Of a stretch of DNA of 64,000 nucleotides, positions 20,702 through 31,497 are shown piece by piece. The notes under the pieces are model-generated. The model saw only the letters and a program-made list of their open reading frames with translations, did not search any database and was not told the origin of the DNA. Position 1 is the stretch's first letter. The number at the start of each line of letters is the position of its first letter. The position numbers and the translations under genes were made by a program. Source of the stretch: Mycobacterium sp. MBM (GTDB lineage Bacteria; Actinomycetota; Actinomycetes; Mycobacteriales; Mycobacteriaceae); the NCBI GenBank assembly GCA_021648845.1, contig JAKJHY010000005.1:62001-126000 (forward strand), read 5' to 3'.

Positions 20702-21129
20702 GCCGCAACGCACTGTTCGCGGTGGCCGGGGCGCTGGCCGCGCTGGGCGCTGTGCTGCTGGTGTGGGGAATGGTGTTGCTGAACAAGGATGTTCGCGGCT
20801 ACGTCAGCGAGAACTACCGGCAGTACTCCGCCGACGGTGGGGACGGCCGGTACGAGTGCAGCGGCGCACCGACGACGGTCGCCGACCAGATCGCCGCCTA
20901 CGATGCCCCCGAGTCACGAGCCTCCGACCGTGGCAGCGAGTATCTGCGCTACCCCGATGACATCGTGATCGTCGGGCCGGACGGTCGGTATCCGTGCAGC
21001 GTCCGGGTCGAGGACATCAATTCCCGTTACAGCGGTGGCGGGTTCATTTTCCTGGGTCCGGGGTTCACCCCTGGCTCGCCAGCGGGCGGCTCGGGCGGTA
21101 GCTCCGGCGGACCCGGCGGAACGAAATAA
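20698..21129 (+). CDS. DUF4247 membrane protein with extracytoplasmic domain
   Basis: After a short start comes one membrane helix (ALFAVAGALAALGAVLLVWGM), then an exported domain of about 85 residues with two cysteines (YECSGAPT, YPCSVRVED) that could form a disulfide, and a Gly/Ser-rich C-terminal tail. This corresponds to DUF4247 (Rv2599-like). The GTG at 20698 overlaps the stop of the DUF2617 gene by four bases. Topology suggests the domain faces the periplasm-like space, making it a candidate sensor or scaffold of the module. No function is known. Confidence 0.85.
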   Translation: MSRNALFAVAGALAALGAVLLVWGMVLLNKDVRGYVSENYRQYSADGGDGRYECSGAPTTVADQIAAYDAPESRASDRGSEYLRYPDDIVIVGPDGRYPCSVRVEDINSRYSGGGFIFLGPGFTPGSPAGGSGGSSGGPGGTK

Positions 21130-21144
21130 GAGCAGGAGACACCC

Positions 21145-21609
21145 ATGCGCACGTCATATCTCGCAGTCGAGTTCGGCACGCTCGACGGCGGAGCACTGAC
21201 CCAGAATGTGGTTGCGGCGGTGCTGTATTTCGTCGTCGGGGTCGTGGTGTTCGGCGCCGGCTTCGTGATGACCGACCTGCTGACGCCGGGCAGCCTGCGT
21301 GAGTTGGTGTTCGTCCGGCACCGCCCGAATGCGGTCGCGGTGGCATGCGGCATGTACGGGGCGCTGTCGCTGGTGACGGCCGTCGCGATCATCGCGAGTT
21401 CGGCCGAGCTCGGTCAGGGCCTCGTCGACGCGCTGGTGTACGGGTTGGTCGGGGTGGCGTTGCAGGGTGCCACGCTGCTGGTGCTGGAAGCGTTGGTGCC
21501 GGGACGTTTCCGCGATCTGGTCGGCGACGAGAAGCTGCACCCGGGTGCCATTGCGACCGCGGTGATCCTGCTGGCTGTCGGAGGGGTGAACGCAGCCGCG
21601 CTGTCATGA
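21145..21609 (+). CDS. DUF350 four-helix membrane protein
   Basis: The 154 residues contain four hydrophobic helices, with the DUF350 pattern GVVVFGAGFVMTDLLTPG after the first and a helix-loop-helix repeat. The family includes YjfL of E. coli, which sits with a PspA paralogue and a glutathionylspermidine-synthase-like protein. AGGAGA stands before the ATG. The stop overlaps the speE-like start (ATGA). Association of DUF350 with spermidine-synthase-type proteins is recurrent in bacteria; the biochemical role is unknown. Confidence 0.88.
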   Translation: MRTSYLAVEFGTLDGGALTQNVVAAVLYFVVGVVVFGAGFVMTDLLTPGSLRELVFVRHRPNAVAVACGMYGALSLVTAVAIIASSAELGQGLVDALVYGLVGVALQGATLLVLEALVPGRFRDLVGDEKLHPGAIATAVILLAVGGVNAAALS

Positions 21610-23141
21610 CCGGCACGACGCGCTGGCGGGCACTGCTGCTGGCCGCGGTGGCGGCCTGCGCGGCGTGCGGGCTCATCTACGAACTGGCGCTGCTGACACT
21701 GTCCGCCAGCCTGCACGGCGGCGGCATCGTGGCCACTTCACTGATCGTCGCGGGCTACGTCGCCGCGCTCGGGGCGGGCGCGCTGGCGGTCAAACCGCTG
21801 CTCGGGCACGCCGCCATCACCTTCATCGCGGTGGAGACCCTGCTCGGTGTCATCGGCGGATTGTCGGCTGCGGCAATGTATGTGGCGTTCGCCTTCATCG
21901 GCGGTTCGCTGTGGGTGCTGGTGCTGGGCACCGCGGTGATCGGCGCGCTGGTAGGCGCCGAGGTCCCGTTGTTGATGACACTGCTGCAGCGGGGCCGCAC
22001 CGCGGGCGCGGCCGACGCCGGCCGGGTGCTGGCCAACCTGAACGCAGCGGACTACCTGGGCGCCCTGATCGGCGGTCTGGCCTGGCCGTTCCTGGTGCTG
22101 CCGCAGCTCGGCATGATTCGCGGCGCAGCCGTGACCGGGATGATCAACTTGACCGCGGCGACCATCGTGGCGGTGTTCCTACTGCGCGGCATCATCAGCC
22201 GTCGCCAGCTCACCTCGGCGCTGGCCGTGCTCACCGCAGCCACGCTGGCGCTGACCACCCTGATGGTGGCCTCCGACGGGATCCAGAGCACCACCCGTCA
22301 GCGGCTCTACGCCGACCCGATCATCGCCTACCGGCAATCCGGCTATCAGGAGATCGTGGTGACCCGCCGCGGCACCGACACCCGGCTCTATCTCGACGGC
22401 GGACTGCAGTTCTCGACCCGTGACGAGTACCGCTACACCGAAAGCCTGGTCTACCCGGCGCTCGGCGAGGACCCGCGGTCGGTGCTCATCCTCGGCGGTG
22501 GCGACGGCCTGGCGGCCCGCGAGGTACTACGCATGCCCGGCGTGCAGACCATCGTCCAGGTGGAGCTCGACCCGGCGGTGATCGAACTCGGGCGTGGGCC
22601 GCTGCGCGAGGCCAACCGTGGCGCCCTGGATGATCCCCGCGTCGACATCGTCGTCGATGACGCCATGGCGTGGTTGCGGACCCCCGATGCGCTGCCCGAC
22701 GGCGGGTACGACGCGGTGATCATCGACCTGCCCGATCCCGACAACCCGGTGCTGGGCCGGCTGTACTCGGTCGAGTTCTACGCGCTGGTGTCCCGCGTGC
22801 TGTCCGTCGACGGACTGGTGGTGGTGCAGTCGGGCAGCCCGTTCTCGACGCCGAATGCGTTCTGGCGCACGGTATCGACACTGGGGTCGGCCGGGTTCGC
22901 GGTGACGCCATATCACGTGCACGTGCCGACCTTCGGGGACTGGGGCTTCGCGCTGGCCCGTCGCGGCACCTCGGCACCGAGGCCCACGGTCCCCGAAGCC
23001 GCTCCCGGCCTGCGGTTTCTAACCCAGCCGGTGCTGGATGCCGCGACGGTGTTCCCGCCGGACAACGCGCCGCAGGTCCTGGAGCCCTCCACGCTGGACA
23101 ACCCTCGGATAGTCGAGGATATGCGGGCGGGTTACCGCTAG
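21606..23141 (+). CDS. speE: Membrane-embedded spermidine synthase-like protein
   Basis: The 511 residues consist of about seven N-terminal membrane helices (to roughly residue 225) and a C-terminal aminopropyltransferase/methyltransferase fold. Motifs are DGGLQFSTRDEYRYTE (substrate side), ILGGGDGLAAREVLR (nucleotide binding), QVELDPAVIEL, and VIIDLPDPDNP with the expected catalytic aspartate position. It matches the organisation of Rv2601, annotated speE. No speD is in this window, so polyamine synthesis is not shown; it may instead modify an envelope component. It closes the five-gene operon and is followed by a small hairpin. Confidence 0.88.
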   Translation: MTGTTRWRALLLAAVAACAACGLIYELALLTLSASLHGGGIVATSLIVAGYVAALGAGALAVKPLLGHAAITFIAVETLLGVIGGLSAAAMYVAFAFIGGSLWVLVLGTAVIGALVGAEVPLLMTLLQRGRTAGAADAGRVLANLNAADYLGALIGGLAWPFLVLPQLGMIRGAAVTGMINLTAATIVAVFLLRGIISRRQLTSALAVLTAATLALTTLMVASDGIQSTTRQRLYADPIIAYRQSGYQEIVVTRRGTDTRLYLDGGLQFSTRDEYRYTESLVYPALGEDPRSVLILGGGDGLAAREVLRMPGVQTIVQVELDPAVIELGRGPLREANRGALDDPRVDIVVDDAMAWLRTPDALPDGGYDAVIIDLPDPDNPVLGRLYSVEFYALVSRVLSVDGLVVVQSGSPFSTPNAFWRTVSTLGSAGFAVTPYHVHVPTFGDWGFALARRGTSAPRPTVPEAAPGLRFLTQPVLDAATVFPPDNAPQVLEPSTLDNPRIVEDMRAGYR

Positions 23142-23148
23142 AACACGC

Positions 23149-23168
23149 CTGTCCGGTGCACCGGGCAG
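23149..23168 (+). terminator. Hairpin after the speE operon
   Basis: An 8-bp stem (23149-23156 with 23161-23168, one G-U pair) closes a TGCA tetraloop eight bases after the speE stop. There is no U-tract. Confidence 0.5.
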
Positions 23169-23392
23169 AGTCGATGCTGCACGGCCGCACGTCGCGCGGT
23201 AGCGCGAAAGTGGCTGCGTCCGTACAAGTGTCGAACTCGCCCCCGGCCCGGCGAGACGATTCTTGGTGTTCGGTATGAGTCCCGTGACTGCGATCTTGCG
23301 GGCCCATAGGTTGAAACTGTGCACGGTAACCCCACCCTCGGCACGCCGCAGACACAGCCGGACGTGTCGTCACAACCAGAAAGGCAACAAGA

Positions 23393-23653
23393 ATGCCCAA
23401 GACCAGCTTGACCACAATCGGCATCATCGCGTTGACCGCTACGATCCTCGGGATCGCACCGGCCGCGGCTGCGACCCCGTCGTCAGCTGTATTAGACGTC
23501 AAAGCCGCAGCAGAACAACGGGTTCCGAGCGAGGACCGGAACGCCAATGGAGCGCGCAACGGTCGCCAGAAACCCGCCGATACCACCGCCGGAAAGATCT
23601 TCACTCCCCCGGTGACCGCCCCGCAGGCCACGGTCGATACGTACAACGACTGA
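23393..23653 (+). CDS. Small secreted protein
   Basis: The 86-residue product has a clear signal peptide (residues 1-27: Lys3, hydrophobic core IGIIALTATILGIA, cleavage after PAAAA). The mature part is about 60 residues, charged and low in hydrophobics (EQRVPSEDRNANGARNGRQK), with no cysteine, so it is probably flexible. AAAGG precedes the ATG. I recognise no family. It lies between the speE operon and the IS481 element; its stop is about 50 bases from the left IS end. It may be a species-specific exported peptide. Confidence 0.7.
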   Translation: MPKTSLTTIGIIALTATILGIAPAAAATPSSAVLDVKAAAEQRVPSEDRNANGARNGRQKPADTTAGKIFTPPVTAPQATVDTYND

Positions 23654-23702
23654 GTGACCCCGCCCCGACTTTCGGACCAGCCGAGGCGAGCTCGCGCGCG
23701 GC

Positions 23703-23732
23703 TAGCTGTACTGACCACGGACGTTAGGTACG
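23703..23732 (+). repeat. IS481 left terminal inverted repeat
   Basis: It begins TAGCTGTACTGACC and ends GTTAGGTACG. Compared with the reverse complement of the right end, the first 14 and last 10 bases match, with a divergent 6-base middle. Confidence 0.85.
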
Positions 23733-23813
23733 GCGTGGCGTGGTGACATGAAGAAGACCTCCGAGTGAAGTGCGAGCTGTCTAGGAACGCACCAACCACA
23801 CTCGGAGGTCTTC

Positions 23814-26908
<3,095 letters not shown>

Positions 26909-27517
26909 TCACCGGGTCTGGATGCGCCTGAACTGCACGACGTCGCGCCAGCTGCTGCCCTCCCAACGGTGCAGCACGAAACCGCGGGGCTCCATCAGTT
27001 CGCGCAGCGCCGCCACGCTCAGGCGATCCGGGTCCGGGAAAGCCTCGACGAACACCGCCAACGCCCGGGGCCTCAGCACCCGCTGCAGCTCGCGGACGCA
27101 GGCCACCCGGTCGGGCACCTCACCGAGCACGGCGGCCAGGAAGGCGACATCGAAGGATGCGTCGGGGAACGGCAGGCCGTGACCGGCGTCACCGGCGTGG
27201 AAGTCGACCCGGCCAGCTGCGCCGACCGCGACCAGCCGGCGCCGCGCCTTGTCCAGCATTTGCGGTTGCACATCGAACAGGTCGAGCCGGCCACGAGGTA
27301 GGCGCCGGGCGAGTTCGCTGCTGAAGTACGCCGGGCCGGGCCCTATCTCCAGGACGCGTTCGTCCCCGGTCAGCGCCAGCGCGTCGACGACGCGCCCGGG
27401 ATGCCCGATGAGTCGGCGCACCGGGTTGTTCAGCAGGACCGCAGCCCAGTGCGGGTACGGGAAATCGCCCACTCGCCGGGTCTGTCGAATGACGGCATCG
27501 ATCCATGATGTTGGCAT
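26909..27517 (-). CDS. SAM-dependent class I methyltransferase
   Basis: The 202 residues show a Rossmann-type methyltransferase: motif I VLEIGPGPAYFSSELA, an acidic residue at the end of strand 2 (LDLFDVQPQML), HAGDAGHGLPFPD and FDVAFLAAVLGEVPD (motif II/III), RVLRPRALAVFVE. The substrate is unknown; lipid or quinone-type targets are usual for this subgroup. GAGGGGG precedes the ATG. An IdeR-like iron box lies 24 bases upstream of the start, overlapping the expected -10 region, so expression may rise under iron limitation. ligA follows on the same strand. Confidence 0.87.
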   Translation of the reverse strand: MPTSWIDAVIRQTRRVGDFPYPHWAAVLLNNPVRRLIGHPGRVVDALALTGDERVLEIGPGPAYFSSELARRLPRGRLDLFDVQPQMLDKARRRLVAVGAAGRVDFHAGDAGHGLPFPDASFDVAFLAAVLGEVPDRVACVRELQRVLRPRALAVFVEAFPDPDRLSVAALRELMEPRGFVLHRWEGSSWRDVVQFRRIQTR

Positions 27518-27540
27518 TCAAGCCCCCTCACCTGCAAAAG

Positions 27541-27559
27541 TTAGGTTAGCCTAACTGAT
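27541..27559. promoter_or_regulatory. IdeR/DtxR-type iron box
   Basis: TTAGGTTAGCCTAACTGAT matches 16 of 19 positions of the IdeR consensus TTAGGTTAGSCTAACCTAA; the left half-site is perfect. It lies between the divergent methyltransferase (start 27517) and YjbR-family gene (start ~27585), about 25 bases from each start, where a bound repressor would block either promoter. Confidence 0.75.
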
Positions 27560-27584
27560 AGGTTGGCCCGATAGAGTGCTACCT

Positions 27585-27980
27585 GTGCCGCACCCGATCA
27601 TGTTCTCCGACGACGACTTCGGGCTCACCGAGCTGCGCGCACTGGCACTCGGTTTCCCGGGGGCCTTCGAGAAGGTCTCCTGGGGCCGGCCGGTGTTCTG
27701 TGCACCGAAGATGTTCGGCATGTACGGCGGCGCCACGAAGGCCACCGGCGAGATGGTCACCCTGCCGTACTCGCTGCTGGTCAAGGTCGACGAGTCCGAC
27801 CGCACCGCCCTGGAGCACGACGATCGGTTCTTCGTCCCCGCCTACATGGGCCCCTTCGGCTGGCTGGGCCTGGACCTGACCGCGGCGACCGTGGACTGGG
27901 ACGAGGTCGGCGAGTTGCTCGACGCGTCGTTCCGGTTGGTGGCGCCGAAGAAACTGATCAAACAGCTCGACGGGCGTTAG
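27585..27980 (+). CDS. MmcQ/YjbR-family protein
   Basis: The 131-residue protein has the MmcQ/YjbR double-wing fold pattern: ELRALALGFPGAFEKVSWGRPVF at the start, PYSLLVKVDESD in the middle and FVPAYMGPFGWLGLDL later. Family members are small cytosolic proteins, some called DNA-binding, mostly without known function. GTG 27585 is chosen since relatives commonly begin (M)xHPxMFxDDD; GTG 27576 and ATG 27600 are alternatives. It is divergent from the methyltransferase across an IdeR-like box and ends before a cruciform terminator. Confidence 0.82.
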   Translation: MPHPIMFSDDDFGLTELRALALGFPGAFEKVSWGRPVFCAPKMFGMYGGATKATGEMVTLPYSLLVKVDESDRTALEHDDRFFVPAYMGPFGWLGLDLTAATVDWDEVGELLDASFRLVAPKKLIKQLDGR

Positions 27981-28028
27981 TTCACGGCGCCGAGCAGTGT
28001 GAAAATGCTTCCACGGCTGCGATATTTA

Positions 28029-28087
28029 CCGTTTTCTACACCACGGTCGCGCAAAGTCCGCGACTACAGCCTTGGTGTAGAAAACGG
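28029..28087. terminator. Cruciform terminator between convergent genes
   Basis: A perfect 15-bp outer stem (28029-28043 with 28073-28087) encloses a 6-bp inner hairpin (28046-28051 with 28059-28064, GTCGCG/CGCGAC). The outer arms contain TTTTC/GAAAA, which gives short U runs on both strands. Confidence 0.8.
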
Positions 28088-28102
28088 CGCGGGCTGGCAC
28101 GT

Positions 28103-28990
28103 CTACGTGGTCTTCAGGAACGTCCGCATCCGGTCCAGCACCAACTCGGGGCGCTGTTCCACGATCCAGTGCCCCACCCCGGGCACCAATTCGAGCTCGA
28201 AATCCGCACAATGCTCGGGCAACACCCGCAGCAGCTCCGGGGTGAGCACCGAATCATCGGTGCCGTGCAGCCAGCGCACCGGCACCGTCACGTGCTGGTC
28301 GTCGAACTCGCCGCGCATCCACCGCGCCGCCTCGCGGGTCTGGAAGGTTCGGTACCAGCGCGAGCCGGCCTCGGCATAGCCCGGCCGGCGCATGCAGCCG
28401 ACGTAGAACGCGATGTCCTCGTCCGGGGTGGTGAAATCCCCGCCCACCCAGGAGCCCAGCAACCGGAAGAAGCGCGCCTTCGGGTCGGCGATCACCTTCG
28501 GGCCGATCACCGGCAGCAGCATCGGCACCTGGTACCACATGCGCCAGATGTTCGTCAGCGCCGTCCGGTCGTGCTTGAGCCAGGGCACCGCGGTGTTCAG
28601 GCCCATGAACGCCGCGACCTTCTCGGGGTGACGCAGCATGAAGATGGTGGCCACCGGTCCGCCCCAGTCGTGGGCGACCAGCTTGACCGGGCCCACCCCG
28701 AGCCGGTCGCAGACCGCGGCCAGATCGTCGGCCATATCGTTTTTGAGGTAGCGATCCTTGGGCGCGGAACTCCAGCCCGCCCCGCGCAGATCCGGGCACA
28801 GCACCCGGTATCCGTCCGCGGCGAGCGGGCCGATGAGTTCGTGCCACTCCCACCAGTTCTGCGGGAACCCGTGCACCAGCATCACCGGCGGACCGTCGGC
28901 CGGACCGGCATCGGCGACATGAATCGTGACACCGCGACCGAGATCGACATAACGGTGCTGCACGCCGGGGAGATCGGGCGGAGTGTCCAT
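28103..28990 (-). CDS. Alpha/beta hydrolase, epoxide-hydrolase type
   Basis: The 295 residues have the epoxide hydrolase arrangement: oxyanion loop HGFPQNWWEW (residues 40-49), nucleophile Asp108 in AHDWGG, lid tyrosine candidate Tyr213 (RWYRTF), acid around Asp245/246 (HGTDDSVLTP) and general base His274 (GVGHWIVEQ). An Asp nucleophile rather than Ser fits epoxide or haloalkane hydrolases; HGFPQ and the lid tyrosine favour epoxides. Mycobacteria carry many paralogues (Eph proteins), so the exact substrate cannot be set. It is divergent from the acyl-CoA ligase gene. Confidence 0.87.
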   Translation of the reverse strand: MDTPPDLPGVQHRYVDLGRGVTIHVADAGPADGPPVMLVHGFPQNWWEWHELIGPLAADGYRVLCPDLRGAGWSSAPKDRYLKNDMADDLAAVCDRLGVGPVKLVAHDWGGPVATIFMLRHPEKVAAFMGLNTAVPWLKHDRTALTNIWRMWYQVPMLLPVIGPKVIADPKARFFRLLGSWVGGDFTTPDEDIAFYVGCMRRPGYAEAGSRWYRTFQTREAARWMRGEFDDQHVTVPVRWLHGTDDSVLTPELLRVLPEHCADFELELVPGVGHWIVEQRPELVLDRMRTFLKTT

Positions 28991-29084
28991 GACGCCAATC
29001 TACGGTATCCGGTACCGGTGGTAACGAGTTGGCCTGTCCGGTTCGCCACATTTGTCCCGCAGCCGTGGTTCGATGGGCAGCACC

Positions 29085-30695
29085 ATGAGTATCGAAAGCC
29101 CGTTCCCCCAGGTCCAGATCCCCTCATCCAGCGTCTACGACTATCTGTTCACCGATATCGAGCCCGCGGCGGCCGAGCAGGTCGCCGTGCTCGACGCCAA
29201 GACCGGTACCGCCCTCACCTACCGTCAGATCATCGACAGGATCGATGCGTTCGCCGGCGCGCTCGCCGCCCGCGGCCTCGGCCCGGGCGACGTGGTGGGG
29301 CTACTGGCCCCGAACAGTTCGGCCTTCGCGGTCGCCTTCCACGGCATCCTGCGCGCCGGTGCCACCGCCACCACGATCAACGCGCTGTTCACCGCGAAGG
29401 ACATCACCAAACAGCTCACCGACTCCAAGGCCGCGCTGCTGGTGACCGTGTCGGCGCTGAAATCCCAAGCGCTGGAGGGCGCCCGGGGCGCGGGCCTGGA
29501 GGCGTCCTCGGTGATCGTGCTCGATGGCCCCGGCGCCGAATCCGACGGTCACCACAACGCCGAGGATCTGCTGAGTCCGGCGCACCCGGCACCACAGGTC
29601 AGCTTCGACCCGGCCACCCATCTGGCTGTGCTGCCGTACAGCTCGGGTACCACCGGTAACCCCAAGGGCGTGATGCTCACCCACCGCAATCTGGTATCCA
29701 ACGTCGCCCAGATCCGGCCGCTGCAGGGCATGACGTCCGGCGACGTGGTGTTGGCGGTGCTGCCGTTCTTCCACATCTATGGCATGACCGTGCTGCTCAA
29801 CGCCGCCCTGCACGCCCGCGCGCAACTGGTCATCATGCCCGCCTTCGACCTGACCGAATTCCTGTCCAATATCGCCGAACGCAAATGCACGCACGCGTTC
29901 ATCGCCCCGCCGGTCGCGGTGGCGCTGGCCAAACACCCACTCGTCGAGGACTACGACCTGTCCTCGCTGCGCGCCATCATGTCCGGCGCCGCCCCACTGG
30001 ACGAAGACCTCGGCAAGGCCGTCACCGCGCGCCTGGGGTGCGCACTCGTGCAGGGGTACGGGATGAGCGAGCTGAGCCCGGTCAGCCATATCACCCCCTT
30101 CGATGGCGGCAAGGAGTTGGTGGGTGCGGCGGCGCCGGTCAGCTCGTGCGGATGGACGGTGCCCAACTCGGTGTCCAAACTCGTCGATCCCGCCACCGGC
30201 GAGGAGATCGGCCTACCGGACTCGGGTCTCTCCGAGACCGGCGAACTGTGGTTCAAGGGCCCCAATGTGATGGTGGGTTACCTCGGCAACGACAGCGCGA
30301 CCCGCGACACCATCGACGACGACGGTTTCCTACACACCGGTGATCTCGCGCGCGTCGACGCAACCGGCTGCATCTTCATCGTCGACCGGCTCAAGGAGCT
30401 GATCAAATACAAGGGGTACCAGGTGCCGCCCGCTGAATTGGAGGCCGTCCTGCTGGGTCATCCGGCCATCGCCGATGCCGCCGTCGTCGGGGTCACCGAG
30501 CCGGAATCCGGCGAGGAGGTGCCCAAGGCATTCGTGGTGCGCCAGCCCGACGCCGACCTCACCGAGGAGGCCGTGATGGAGTTCGTCGCGGGCCAGGTCG
30601 CGCCGTACAAGAAAGTCCGGCAGGTGGCGTTCATCGACGCGATCCCTAAATCGGCGGCCGGGAAGATCCTGCGCAAGGATCTTCGCGGGCGGTAG
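29085..30695 (+). CDS. 4-coumarate/fatty-acid CoA ligase family enzyme
   Basis: This ANL-superfamily adenylating enzyme activates a carboxylate with ATP and joins it to CoA. The 536 residues contain the P-loop YSSGTTGNPKGVMLTH, the A5 motif QGYGMSELSPVSH, the hinge region TGDLARVDATGCIFIVDRLKELIKYKGYQV and the C-terminal lysine in PKSAAGKILRKDL. The overall pattern is close to 4-coumarate:CoA ligases, but many mycobacterial FadD-type enzymes look the same; the acid is unknown. ATG 29085 fits the family start. The stop lies in a 24-bp tandem repeat. Confidence 0.9.
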   Translation: MSIESPFPQVQIPSSSVYDYLFTDIEPAAAEQVAVLDAKTGTALTYRQIIDRIDAFAGALAARGLGPGDVVGLLAPNSSAFAVAFHGILRAGATATTINALFTAKDITKQLTDSKAALLVTVSALKSQALEGARGAGLEASSVIVLDGPGAESDGHHNAEDLLSPAHPAPQVSFDPATHLAVLPYSSGTTGNPKGVMLTHRNLVSNVAQIRPLQGMTSGDVVLAVLPFFHIYGMTVLLNAALHARAQLVIMPAFDLTEFLSNIAERKCTHAFIAPPVAVALAKHPLVEDYDLSSLRAIMSGAAPLDEDLGKAVTARLGCALVQGYGMSELSPVSHITPFDGGKELVGAAAPVSSCGWTVPNSVSKLVDPATGEEIGLPDSGLSETGELWFKGPNVMVGYLGNDSATRDTIDDDGFLHTGDLARVDATGCIFIVDRLKELIKYKGYQVPPAELEAVLLGHPAIADAAVVGVTEPESGEEVPKAFVVRQPDADLTEEAVMEFVAGQVAPYKKVRQVAFIDAIPKSAAGKILRKDLRGR

Positions 30696-30789
30696 CCCGC
30701 GTGTCCCGGCGGACGGTAGCCCGCATGCCTCAGCGGGCGGTAGCCCGCGTGTCCCGGCGGGCGGCGGCCCGCGCCTGCCGGTAGCCCAG
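30687..30789. repeat. 24-bp tandem repeat, about four copies
   Basis: Units begin at 30691, 30715, 30739 and (degenerate) 30763, each carrying GGTAGCCCGC or a close variant. Most units can fold as GCGGG...CCCGC mini-hairpins. The array covers the acyl-CoA ligase stop, the intergenic gap, and the 3' end of the convergent surface-protein gene, where it encodes its Arg/Ala-rich tail. Confidence 0.8.
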
Positions 30790-31446
30790 CGCCGCACCGG
30801 CCAGCGGGATCAGCATCAGACCAAGGACCCCGAACAGGGAGGTCATGGGCTGACCGGGACGCGGGTGGGGTCCGAGGGGCAGGACCGTGACGCTCATGTC
30901 CAATACCGGCAGCGGCGCGACAGGGGGCGTCGTGACCGCCGGTGGCGGCGCAGTCACCGGCGGTGCGACGGCGATATCGACCGCAGTCACCACCGGAGCC
31001 ACCCTCGGCCGGGGTGTGGCGGCCGGCAAGGGGGTTTTTGCAGCCGTGGTCAGCTGCGGGGCGGCTTGTACGGTGGGCTCGGCGGGCGCCACCGGGCGCA
31101 CTCGCGTACCACCGGTGGAGACGTCATCGGCCGTTCGCGCAGTCCTGGGCGCGCGCACGGTGCGCGCGCTGTCGGCGGTGGTCAGCGACGGACGAGCGCG
31201 CCGGATACGCGACGAGCGCTCGGACTGGTCGCTGCCTGCGGCAGCACCATCGACTTCGTTGCTGGCTGAACGGGCCGGGGTGGAATCCACGGTGCGGGCG
31301 CCGGAACGAGCGCGGCTATCGGACCGACCCGACGTCGACCCGGAGCCCCCGGGGTCAGCGGAAGCGACCACAGCAGGGCCGGTGAACAGGGCCAACGCCA
31401 CCATTGTGCCCGCACCGGCCCTCAGGAATCGCTTCCGTAAGTCCAC
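30730..31446 (-). CDS. Secreted, C-terminally anchored Ala/Pro/Thr-rich protein
   Basis: The 238-residue product has a signal peptide (FLRAGAGTMVALALFTGPAV, cleavage near ASADP), then about 150 residues of Ser/Arg-rich and later Pro/Thr/Val-rich low-complexity sequence without globular domains. A single C-terminal membrane helix (SLFGVLGLMLIPLAGAALGY) follows, with a positively charged tail. The layout resembles a surface stalk, but no sortase LPXTG motif is present. GTG 31446 is preferred because GGGGGAG precedes it; the frame can be extended to a TTG at 31458. The C-terminal codons lie in the 24-bp tandem repeat. Function unknown. Confidence 0.75.
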   Translation of the reverse strand: MDLRKRFLRAGAGTMVALALFTGPAVVASADPGGSGSTSGRSDSRARSGARTVDSTPARSASNEVDGAAAGSDQSERSSRIRRARPSLTTADSARTVRAPRTARTADDVSTGGTRVRPVAPAEPTVQAAPQLTTAAKTPLPAATPRPRVAPVVTAVDIAVAPPVTAPPPAVTTPPVAPLPVLDMSVTVLPLGPHPRPGQPMTSLFGVLGLMLIPLAGAALGYRQARAAARRDTRATAR

Positions 31447-31497
31447 TCGCTCCCCCAACCGTCGGCACCCACCTTACGGCACCGCAATGTTTGCCGG

